Of a stretch of DNA of 6,170 bases, positions 1 to 5,100 are shown piece after piece. Position numbers and translations under genes: made by a program. The stretch is taken from positions 1 through 6,170 of the forward strand of contig JAKIXL010000088.1 of the NCBI GenBank assembly GCA_022709105.1, given 5' to 3'. A model generated the notes under the pieces. The model did no database searches and was not told the origin of the DNA. It saw nothing but the letters and a program-made list of their open reading frames with translations. Each line of letters begins with the position of its first letter. The stretch's first letter is position 1. This stretch comes from Thermoplasmatota archaeon (GTDB taxonomy: Archaea > Thermoplasmatota > Thermoplasmata > Methanomassiliicoccales > Methanomassiliicoccaceae).

Positions 1-945
1 CTCCCGGAGGCGGAGACCGAGGTGGTCACCGCCCGGACGTCCGCCGGACCGCCGATCCAGGCCGTTCCCGCCGTTCGAAAACTGGCCAGGGACCTCGGCG
101 TCGACATCGCCGGCGTGAAGGGCACTGGCCCTGAGGGCAGGATCACCGAGGAGGATGTCCGCAAGGCCGCCGCGCCGGCCGCGAAAGGGGCGGCGCCGGG
201 GTCCGCGGAACCGAGGATGAGGGCCAAGTTCGACATCTACGGCCGGATCGAGGCGAGGCCCCTCCGAGGGGTCAGGCGTTCGACCGCAAGGCACATGATG
301 GAAGCAAGGTCCAGCGCCGCTCTCGTCACCACCATGGAGATCGCTGACGTGACCGATCTGGTCGCCCTCAGGAACAAGGTGAACGCCTACGCCCAGGGGT
401 CCAAGGGATTGAAGCTTACCTTCCTGCCGTTCATCATGAAGGCCGTCATAGCGAGCCTGAGGAAGCACCCCTACATGAACTCCTCCATGGACGAGGAGGC
501 CGAAGAGATAATCATCAAGGACTATTACAATCTGGGAATAGCGGTGGCAACCGAGGACGGTCTCCTGGTCCCGGTGGTCAAGGCTGCCGACCAGAAGAGC
601 ATCTTCGAACTGGGCAAAGAGATCAAGGAGCTCGCGGAGGCGGCACAGAGCCGGAAGATCGACCTCGCCGACCTGAAGGGTGGAACGTTCTCCATCACCA
701 ACTATGGGGTCTTCGGAGGGACCTATGCCACTCCCATACCCAACTACCCGGAGGCGGCGATCCTCGGCTTGGGCCGCATTCAGGACGCGCCGATGGTCCA
801 CGAGGGAGCGGTGGTGCCTCGCAAGGTGCTGCACCTGTCCCTGACGTTCGACCACCGGATCATGGACGGGGCGCAGGCGGCCACCTTCCTCACCGACCTG
901 AGGGACTTTCTAGAACGGCCCGAGCTGATGCTGCTGGACCTCTAG
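1..945 (+). CDS. 2-oxoacid dehydrogenase complex E2, dihydrolipoamide acyltransferase (5' end missing)
   Basis: The reading frame is open from base 1, so the gene starts before the window and 314 C-terminal residues are visible. Codons 22-56 form a peripheral-subunit-binding domain: VPAVRKLARDLG, then GTGPEGRITEEDV, the usual E1/E3 docking fold. An Ala/Pro-rich linker follows (about codons 57-75), then the catalytic domain. The active-site motif DHRIMDG is intact, with the catalytic His at 853-855 and the Asp at 865-867. The lipoyl domain that carries the swinging arm must lie upstream. E2 moves the acyl group from lipoamide to CoA in the cytosolic complex. Substrate (pyruvate, branched-chain or other 2-oxoacid) cannot be read from this part. 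A GTG at 22 is in frame but is not a believable start, since the frame continues upstream. The neighbouring lplA gene converges on it and overlaps by three bases. Confidence 0.95.
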   Translation, partial: LPEAETEVVTARTSAGPPIQAVPAVRKLARDLGVDIAGVKGTGPEGRITEEDVRKAAAPAAKGAAPGSAEPRMRAKFDIYGRIEARPLRGVRRSTARHMMEARSSAALVTTMEIADVTDLVALRNKVNAYAQGSKGLKLTFLPFIMKAVIASLRKHPYMNSSMDEEAEEIIIKDYYNLGIAVATEDGLLVPVVKAADQKSIFELGKEIKELAEAAQSRKIDLADLKGGTFSITNYGVFGGTYATPIPNYPEAAILGLGRIQDAPMVHEGAVVPRKVLHLSLTFDHRIMDGAQAATFLTDLRDFLERPELMLLDL

Positions 946-1688
946 CGGGAGAAGGTCCAGGCCGGGTCCTCGTACCGCGCGCGCGACAGCTCCGAGGCCC
1001 TCGCGGACTCGGCGGCGGTGAGAGGCGATCCCGAGCACTCCTTTCCCCGGCAGAAAGCGGCCTGCAGGCTGGCAAGGAGGTCGCCCGCGCCGCATCCGGT
1101 GAGCGAGCGCACCGAGGTCACTCTGTCCCAGGGGTGCGACAGGGCCTTGTCCGATAGCTTGACCGGATCCACCTTGAGCACCGAGAACATCTTCGCGCTG
1201 TCGACATCGTACAGCACCGTGCCGTGCTGGAGAAAGACCCCTTGCCTGCGGGTCTGAGCGCAACCCGATATTTTGCGGCCTCCGGCCAAGATGTCGTTGA
1301 TCGGAGCGAACTCCGAGGCTATCCCGAGATCGGCCAACGCCGCGATGACCCAACCGCAGACCTCCCGGTACGAGGCGAGGATGTCCGCCCCCATCATCGG
1401 CTCGGGCGCGATCACGCTGTATGTGATCTCCCCGGAGCTGTCATGGTATACCGCCCCTCCGCCGGTGCGCCGGCGGACCACATCCACCCCCATGCGGGCG
1501 CAGGCCTCCAGGTCCACCTCGTCCTGGACCCTCTGAAACCTGCCGATGCTTACCGCCGACGGCCGCCAGGCATAGAACCTGATGGTCGGGGGAGCGTTGC
1601 CTAGGCCGACCGCTTCGGCCACCGCCTCGTCCACGGCCATGTTCACCGAGGCCCGGTGGCCGGTGAACGGCAGCAGGCGCCACCTCAC
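942..1688 (-). CDS. lplA: Lipoate-protein ligase, catalytic subunit LplA
   Basis: A 248-residue protein of the biotin/lipoate ligase fold. It activates lipoate with ATP to lipoyl-AMP and transfers it to a lysine of E2, or of the glycine-cleavage H protein. Family motifs are clear: NMAVDE (16-21), RRRTGGGAVYHD (72-83), NDILAGGRKISG (131-142, with Lys139 as the expected catalytic lysine), HGTVLYDVD (155-163) and TSVRSL (191-196). The C-terminal accessory domain of the bacterial one-chain enzyme is absent and is encoded by the preceding gene, as in the two-part ligase of Thermoplasma. The GTG start at 1688 is chosen because the conserved NMAVDE needs the residues before it. It overlaps the lplB stop (GTGA) and has GGGAGG 7 nt upstream. 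Six cysteines (63, 111, 143, 199, 213, 218) stand out, one inside the KISGCAQ motif. Confidence 0.93.
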   Translation of the reverse strand: MRWRLLPFTGHRASVNMAVDEAVAEAVGLGNAPPTIRFYAWRPSAVSIGRFQRVQDEVDLEACARMGVDVVRRRTGGGAVYHDSSGEITYSVIAPEPMMGADILASYREVCGWVIAALADLGIASEFAPINDILAGGRKISGCAQTRRQGVFLQHGTVLYDVDSAKMFSVLKVDPVKLSDKALSHPWDRVTSVRSLTGCGAGDLLASLQAAFCRGKECSGSPLTAAESARASELSRARYEDPAWTFSR

Positions 1689-1969
1689 TCCAGGGCCTCC
1701 CTGATCAGACCGGCGAGGTCAGGAGACTCGAAGCCGATGGCCACTATGCCGCGCTCCTTCAGTACCCTATCGATCAAAATGGAGATGTCCTTCGAGGCCG
1801 TGCTCAGCGGCAGGCCCGCCAGCGCTTCCTCGACGATATCGATGGCCTCCTCCGGATGCATGAAGAAGTCCCCGGATACCTCCGCCCGGACGATGACCGC
1901 TCCATCGTGCTCCAGGCGGACCGAGAGCATCTTGCCCCCGGCGATCTTCCGTCGGGCGGAGGCTTCCAA
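1685..1969 (-). CDS. lplB: Lipoate-protein ligase accessory subunit LplB
   Basis: A 94-residue protein matching the C-terminal domain of lipoate ligases. A basic N-terminal stretch with RRK and GGK (residues 6-13) leads into MLSVRLEHDG, and the signature SGDFFMHPEEAI lies at about 32-43. In the known two-part archaeal enzyme this subunit is needed for lipoate adenylation. The start is a TTG with AGGAG 6 nt upstream, overlapping the stop region of the preceding gene. The ATG for Met14 would cut into the RRK/GGK motif and is less likely. The stop overlaps the lplA start by four bases, so the two subunits are probably translated together. Confidence 0.88.
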   Translation of the reverse strand: MEASARRKIAGGKMLSVRLEHDGAVIVRAEVSGDFFMHPEEAIDIVEEALAGLPLSTASKDISILIDRVLKERGIVAIGFESPDLAGLIREALE

Positions 1970-1972
1970 CGC

Positions 1973-2278
1973 TCACTCCTTGGCCAGGTCCAGGATCTGC
2001 TGCTTGGTGGTCCTCATCCCGCAGAGCGCCTTCTTGGTCCTCTCGTTGTACAGGGATGGCACGCCCAGCGAGCCTCCGCATGCCCTTTTAAGGACGTCCC
2101 CGTAGGACCGCATGAGCTTTGCGTTCTCATCGGAGTGCCATACCTCGAGCTGGGTGATCCCCTGCCCGCCTGCCTTGACCAGCTCCTCGCTCACCTCGTC
2201 GACCACCGGGTGAAGCTTGGCGCAGTGGGGGCATTCGCGACCCCAGAAGAATATCAGTCTGCCGCCTTGTTCCGACAT
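1973..2278 (-). CDS. Small thioredoxin-like disulfide oxidoreductase (CPHC active site)
   Basis: A 101-residue single-domain thioredoxin/glutaredoxin-fold protein without signal peptide or membrane segment, so cytosolic. It opens with a short strand LIFFWGRE, then the redox motif CPHC (Cys16, Cys19), and has the expected cis-proline in GVPSLYN (Pro74). Two further cysteines (67, 86) flank the cis-proline side and are not standard for thioredoxin. The CPHC dipeptide is the one seen in DsbA-like and some archaeal redox proteins, so reductase versus isomerase activity cannot be told from sequence. The ATG at 2278 lies one base after the stop of the disulfide reductase gene and has GGGAGG 7 nt upstream. 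The obvious electron donor is that upstream reductase. lplB follows after 3 nt. Confidence 0.85.
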   Translation of the reverse strand: MSEQGGRLIFFWGRECPHCAKLHPVVDEVSEELVKAGGQGITQLEVWHSDENAKLMRSYGDVLKRACGGSLGVPSLYNERTKKALCGMRTTKQQILDLAKE

Positions 2279-2279
2279 G

Positions 2280-2708
2280 TCATTTCCTCCCTACGAACAG
2301 GCCGCACCAGCATTCCCCGGTCTCCCTGTAAACAGGCTGTATGAAGAAGTTGCAGGGGCAGATGAGGTCGAGGTCCTCCTCCAGGTTCCCGGTCGTGATC
2401 CTGCAGGGACAGTACTTCAGGCCATGGTTCCTCTGGTTCTCCAGCTCACCCCTGGCCAGCGTCTTGACGAACTCGGCGTCGGGGTTCAGCCTGAACGGTT
2501 TGCCTTCGGCGAACCTCTCCCAGACCTCCAAGAGCTGATCGACCTGGTCCAGGCGGTCCCCTCGGTCTATGATGACCTTCTTCGCTTCCGGATAGTCGAT
2601 CAGCATGAACGCGTTCTTCGCGCCGCAGGTGGGGCAGACCTCCGGCCCCTTAATGCCATAATGGATGTCGTTGCACACGTTGCAACGCCAGAGCTTCTTC
2701 ACGGCCAT
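2280..2708 (-). CDS. Rubredoxin-fused ferredoxin:disulfide reductase (FTR catalytic-chain family)
   Basis: A 142-residue protein in two parts. Residues 1-38 form a rubredoxin-like knuckle pair, CNVC (9, 12) and CPTC (25, 28), expected to bind one iron. Residues 60-142 are the ferredoxin:thioredoxin reductase catalytic domain with CPC (100, 102), CPC (117, 119) and CWC (133, 135). By analogy with the plant enzyme, Cys102 and Cys135 form the reducible disulfide and Cys100, 117, 119 and 133 hold the 4Fe-4S cluster. The fused form is known from methanogens as a ferredoxin:disulfide reductase that works without the plant-type variable subunit. None is visible here. Start: ATG at 2708 with GGAGGAG 4 nt upstream. 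It is the first gene of the operon and is followed at once by its likely partner, a CPHC thioredoxin-like protein. Confidence 0.9.
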   Translation of the reverse strand: MAVKKLWRCNVCNDIHYGIKGPEVCPTCGAKNAFMLIDYPEAKKVIIDRGDRLDQVDQLLEVWERFAEGKPFRLNPDAEFVKTLARGELENQRNHGLKYCPCRITTGNLEEDLDLICPCNFFIQPVYRETGECWCGLFVGRK

Positions 2709-2712
2709 TATA

Positions 2713-2719
2713 CTCCTCC
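2713..2719 (-). promoter_or_regulatory. Strong Shine-Dalgarno site of the redox-lipoylation operon
   Basis: GGAGGAG lies 4 nt before the ATG of the disulfide reductase gene. Similar strong sites precede the other three genes of the operon: GGGAGG at 2291-2286, AGGAG at 1980-1976 and GGGAGG at 1701-1696. The single genes elsewhere in the window lack such sites. Confidence 0.75.
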
Positions 2720-2739
2720 ATTGACAATGTTATGTATCG

Positions 2740-2747
2740 AATATAAA
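2740..2747 (-). promoter_or_regulatory. TATA-like box of the redox-lipoylation operon
   Basis: Read on the minus strand the site is TTTATATT, close to the archaeal TATA consensus. Its centre is about 35 nt upstream of the ATG at 2708. An average TATA-to-start-of-transcript spacing would put the transcript start very near the Shine-Dalgarno site, so the true start is probably a few bases further upstream. The same AT-rich patch contains TATAAA on the plus strand and could also serve the divergent zinc-finger gene. Confidence 0.6.
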
Positions 2748-2773
2748 CAATTGGGGTCTCGCGAGGAAGCAAA

Positions 2774-2781
2774 GATTTTTA
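2774..2781 (+). promoter_or_regulatory. TATA-like box of the zinc-finger gene
   Basis: GATTTTTA preceded by purine-rich GCAAA, a BRE/TATA-like arrangement, is centred about 30 nt before the ATG at 2808. That position would give a nearly leaderless transcript, which agrees with the lack of a Shine-Dalgarno sequence. The alternative box TATAAA at 2742-2747 would give a leader of about 40 nt. Confidence 0.4.
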
Positions 2782-2807
2782 GGGAACGGCACCCATTTTT
2801 CCGCGAT

Positions 2808-3167
2808 ATGACCGCCATGCGATGCCCGTTCTGCGATACGTTCCTGCAAGGTGATGGGGAAGGACCGCTCTCTATTGCGCTTAAAGGCCACCTGTTGGAG
2901 GCACATCATCTGCGAGCGGAACGCGATGTGCTGTCCGGCGTTAAGTTCCGGGAGCACGATCCGCAAATGTGGGAGGGAATGAAGAGCGGCGCCGTGCCGA
3001 CGGACCGTGCCGTGGGAGAGGACGTTGAGGAGTCGGTCCTGTGCCCCTTCTGCGGGGAACGCTTCTTCGGACACGACGGGGAGGACCTGACCCAGCATCT
3101 AATAGCCCATTTCCAGGACGTCCACGGCATCAGAACGCCGGGCAGATCGCTGACCCTGGTGCGCTGA
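2808..3167 (+). CDS. Small tandem C2H2-type zinc-finger protein
   Basis: A 119-residue protein with two zinc-binding repeats of identical spacing, C-x2-C-x18-H-x4-H. The first uses Cys6, Cys9, His28 and His33; the second uses Cys79, Cys82, His101 and His106. Both begin CPFC. A linker of about 45 charged residues separates them. The x18 spacing is longer than in the classical C2H2 finger, so DNA binding is possible but not shown; RNA or protein binding is equally open. Start choice: the frame stays open back to 2217, but that part runs antisense through the reductase gene and across its promoter. ATG 2808 sits about 30 nt after a TATA-like box; ATG 2817 is an alternative. There is no Shine-Dalgarno sequence. 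The TGA stop abuts the stop of the opposing flavin reductase gene. Function not recognised. Confidence 0.78.
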   Translation: MTAMRCPFCDTFLQGDGEGPLSIALKGHLLEAHHLRAERDVLSGVKFREHDPQMWEGMKSGAVPTDRAVGEDVEESVLCPFCGERFFGHDGEDLTQHLIAHFQDVHGIRTPGRSLTLVR

Positions 3168-3701
3168 TCAGAGCTTCTTCAGCACCGGGCCCGGGGTCCT
3201 GAACTCGCCGTCCCAGTAAAGGAGGACGTTGGACCTGTCGTAGTTCTTGGCCACATCAGTGTGGACGACCTTGCCCATGTACCATATGTGGTCCCAGTCC
3301 CCACGGTCGATCTGCTCGAGCTTCTTTACCTCGATGTTCAGAGGGCACTCGGCGATGCTTGGCGACCTGATCCGCTTGCCCGGCTCGGGGGTCAGCCCTA
3401 TCTCGGAGAACTTGTTCAGCCTGCTGCCGGAATGGTGCCCGCAGCGAACGACGTGGTCCAGTATATCCTTTCCCGGCACGTTCAGGGAGAAATCGTCGGT
3501 TTCCTCCAGCAGCTTATAGCTGTATCTGGATGACCTGATCCCTATGCCCACGATGGTGGGGTCAACCGAGAACACGTTGAACATCCCTATGGTGGTTACG
3601 TTCTGCTCCTTCTCTCCCACTGCCAGGAGCATCACCGGGGCGGGTGGCAACTGCATTACCGCTTCGATCGCTCCCATGTCTAGCTTAATGTCCTCCGTCA
3701 T
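3168..3701 (-). CDS. Flavin reductase-like FMN-binding split-barrel protein (flavoredoxin type)
   Basis: A 177-residue protein of the flavin reductase/flavoredoxin family. Recognisable parts are PPAPVMLLAVG (about 19-29), NVTTIGMFNVFSVDP (about 34-48), where FMN contacts are expected, SYKLLEETDDFSLNVPG, the typical CGHHSGSRLNKF block, and a late strand with CPLNIEVKK. Such proteins bind FMN and move electrons from NAD(P)H or ferredoxin-type donors to flavin or partner proteins. The exact partner cannot be predicted here. A TTG at 3719 would add six residues, but a TATA-like box centred 35 nt before ATG 3701 places the expected transcript start downstream of that TTG, so ATG 3701 is preferred. 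No Shine-Dalgarno sequence is visible. The TGA stop is directly adjacent to the zinc-finger gene's stop within TGATCA. Confidence 0.88.
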   Translation of the reverse strand: MTEDIKLDMGAIEAVMQLPPAPVMLLAVGEKEQNVTTIGMFNVFSVDPTIVGIGIRSSRYSYKLLEETDDFSLNVPGKDILDHVVRCGHHSGSRLNKFSEIGLTPEPGKRIRSPSIAECPLNIEVKKLEQIDRGDWDHIWYMGKVVHTDVAKNYDRSNVLLYWDGEFRTPGPVLKKL

Positions 3702-3732
3702 TGAGACACCGTACTTCAATCGACGGCCGGCA

Positions 3733-3740
3733 TTATAATA
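3733..3740 (-). promoter_or_regulatory. TATA-like box of the flavin reductase gene
   Basis: TATTATAA on the minus strand stands out in GC-rich surroundings and is centred about 35 nt upstream of ATG 3701. It predicts a leader of roughly 9 nt and argues against the upstream TTG start at 3719. Confidence 0.6.
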
Positions 3741-3803
3741 GCGTCTCCTAACGGGTGAGGGCCCGAGCGCGATCTAATTCCTCCCCGGTTTATCAGGGGC
3801 AGC

Positions 3804-4226
3804 TCAGTCCATCTCGGCGGGGTCCTCCTCGGGCGGAAGGGAGATGAGCCGGCGCCAGGTCTCTCGGTCCACCAGCCGGATGTCCCCCCACTCCTCGTAA
3901 TAATGAAGCTGATAATAGGACATCCAGTTGTTGTTAAGCTCAAGCAGCTTCAGCCGGAAGGCCGCTGCCCGGCCCCGGGGGACCAATACCACCAGCCTTG
4001 CCCTCCGCCTCAGCACCTGGGAGTACTCGAAGAGGAGCTTGGGGTCGTCCAGGGACTCGTCGGTCTCCACGAACTCCTTGCTGAGCACGAAGGCGTCCAT
4101 GTACGCTGTGATGATCCCCCTGCGCCCCCGGACCTCGTACCTTACCTTGGCCTCTGGATATTTCTCCCTCACCTCCCGCTCGGCATCGGCCGCCCTTTTC
4201 CTGGTAACCTCATCGATCACATCCAT
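3804..4226 (-). CDS. Conserved-looking soluble protein of unknown function
   Basis: I do not recognise this 140-residue protein. It starts with a charged, probably helical stretch (residues 1-25, rich in Arg, Glu and Lys). An alternating pattern follows: VRYEVRGRRGIITAYMDAF, then RARLVVLVPRGR, which looks like beta strands in an alpha/beta fold. A tyrosine- and tryptophan-rich part (NNNWMSYYQLHYYEEWGDIRLVD) comes next, and the tail is acidic. There are no cysteines, signal peptide or membrane segments, so it is probably cytosolic. The TTG at 4244 would add six residues, but the TATA-like box centred 35 nt before ATG 4226 favours the ATG. There is no Shine-Dalgarno sequence; a CCTCC stretch even lies in its place. 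High GC at third codon positions supports real coding. It stands alone, about 100 nt upstream of the flavin reductase gene. Confidence 0.75.
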   Translation of the reverse strand: MDVIDEVTRKRAADAEREVREKYPEAKVRYEVRGRRGIITAYMDAFVLSKEFVETDESLDDPKLLFEYSQVLRRRARLVVLVPRGRAAAFRLKLLELNNNWMSYYQLHYYEEWGDIRLVDRETWRRLISLPPEEDPAEMD

Positions 4227-4257
4227 TCGGACCCCGGAGGACAAACGTCGATGGCAC

Positions 4258-4265
4258 TATTTATC
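4258..4265 (-). promoter_or_regulatory. TATA-like box of the unknown 140-residue protein
   Basis: GATAAATA on the minus strand is centred about 35 nt before ATG 4226, the same distance as for the reductase operon and the flavin reductase gene. It lies in the 120-nt divergent gap between 4226 and 4347. The plus-strand gene at 4347 has only a weak AT-rich candidate (GATTATCT at about 4315-4322). Confidence 0.5.
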
Positions 4266-4346
4266 TGCAGGTCCCGAGGGCCTCCGCGGCAGCGATGGAT
4301 AATCGCGGGACAATGATTATCTAGGCGCCGTCTTTCATGATGCCAG

Positions 4347-4709
4347 ATGGCCAGGCGTAAGAAGAGGAGGTTCACGATCAAGCCCGTTCTCTCGGCCTTC
4401 GTGTGGGGCGTGCTCGTGTCCCTGGGGATCGATCCGGGGCAGATGGTGTTCGAGACCGTCGCCGCGCATCTCGGGCCATACTTCCGCATCGCCGCGGTGC
4501 TCCTCCTGCTCCTGACGATCTACTTCTCCTACGATTGGATCGTGGAGGGGATCTCTCGTTCCAGAAAGGCCTTCCGTGCCGCGGGCGCGGTGGGCGTCGC
4601 GGCGATCGTCCTGGCGTTCCTGGCAGGGTTCTTCGTGTTCACCTGGGACAGGGCTGCGATAATGCTTCTCGCCTCCGTGCTGGCCTGGCTGTGGGCCACT
4701 TTGAGATAA
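4347..4709 (+). CDS. Small multi-pass membrane protein, unknown function
   Basis: A 120-residue hydrophobic protein with a strongly basic N-terminus (ARRKKRR, residues 2-8), which should stay in the cytoplasm. Likely membrane segments are about 13-28 (short), 46-66, 78-99 and 103-119. Charged loops lie between them, including the basic SRSRKAFR stretch at 70-77. Four segments would put both ends inside. I see no catalytic or cofactor motif and do not recognise a family. The ATG at 4347 lacks a Shine-Dalgarno sequence; two ATGs just upstream (4337, 4340) are in another frame. It converges on the parvulin gene with 38 nt between the stop codons, and its last codons overlap the T-rich part of that gene's probable terminator on the other strand. 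Confidence 0.72.
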   Translation: MARRKKRRFTIKPVLSAFVWGVLVSLGIDPGQMVFETVAAHLGPYFRIAAVLLLLLTIYFSYDWIVEGISRSRKAFRAAGAVGVAAIVLAFLAGFFVFTWDRAAIMLLASVLAWLWATLR

Positions 4710-4749
4710 AGATAAAGAAGAAGGAGGCCCGAAGGCCGCGAAGGGCCTC
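4701..4749 (-). terminator. Probable terminator of the parvulin gene
   Basis: On the minus strand a 7-bp perfect stem (GAGGCCC at 4749-4743 with GGGCCTC at 4730-4724, loop of 12) is followed by a pyrimidine-rich tract (CCTTCTTCTTTATC...). The stem begins within the TGA stop of the parvulin gene. Archaeal termination depends mainly on the T-rich tract, so the hairpin may be accessory. Confidence 0.5.
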
Positions 4750-5029
4750 ACTTGGAATCGATGATCTTTATGAGGTGGTAGCCGAACTCCGTCTTGACGG
4801 GACCGACGACCTCTCCCTTCTTCCCGTTGAAGGCGGCATCCTCAAACTTCTTCACCATCTGTCCCCGGCCGAAGGTGCCCAGGTCCCCGCCCTTGCTCTT
4901 GGAGGGGCACTCCGAGTACTGCTTGGCGATGGCCTCGAAGCTCTCACCGGATTTGATGCGGGCAAGAAGCTCGAATGCCTTGCTCTGGTCCTTGACAAGT
5001 ATGTGCGCAGCGTGTACTTTGGTAGCCAT
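4748..5029 (-). CDS. ppiC: Parvulin-type peptidyl-prolyl cis-trans isomerase
   Basis: A 93-residue single-domain parvulin, the same length as E. coli PpiC. It catalyses cis-trans isomerisation of peptide bonds before proline and helps protein folding. Visible family features are HAAHILVK with His9, YSECPS (Cys41), SKGGDLGTFGRGQM (45-58, with Asp49 and Met58), the aromatic Phe62, and FGYHLIKI with His85. The two histidines and Cys41/Asp49 form the usual active-site network. There is no signal peptide or membrane anchor, so it is a stand-alone cytosolic enzyme like the small archaeal parvulins. The ATG at 5029 has a TATA-like box about 30 nt upstream and only a weak GAGAGG before it. It converges with the small membrane protein gene and has a hairpin plus T-rich tract at its end. 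Confidence 0.93.
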   Translation of the reverse strand: MATKVHAAHILVKDQSKAFELLARIKSGESFEAIAKQYSECPSKSKGGDLGTFGRGQMVKKFEDAAFNGKKGEVVGPVKTEFGYHLIKIIDSK

Positions 5030-5054
5030 GGCCTCTCGGCACGCTTGAACCGGG

Positions 5055-5062
5055 ATAAATAT
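5055..5062 (-). promoter_or_regulatory. TATA-like box of the parvulin gene
   Basis: ATATTTAT on the minus strand is centred about 30 nt before ATG 5029. It predicts a leaderless or very short leader transcript. Confidence 0.6.
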
Positions 5063-5100
5063 CTTCGTCTGCAGCGGCAGTTAAAGCCGCGTCCTATCTG

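Noticed and set aside
1224..1604. Plus-strand open frame antisense to lplA
   Set aside because: LplA motifs on the minus strand are unmistakable; the plus-strand translation is Pro/Arg/Gly-rich and has no motif.
2217..2807. Upstream extension of the zinc-finger reading frame on the plus strand
   Set aside because: It runs antisense through the whole disulfide reductase gene and its promoter, and shows no motif. The duplicated finger unit begins only after 2808.
3702..3719. TTG start for the flavin reductase gene giving six more residues
   Set aside because: The TATA-like box at 3733-3740 would place the transcript start downstream of the TTG, and the family core begins after the ATG at 3701.
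3784..3800. CCCC/GGGG hairpin after the unknown 140-residue gene as a terminator
   Set aside because: The stem is only 4 bp and no T-rich tract follows on the minus strand.
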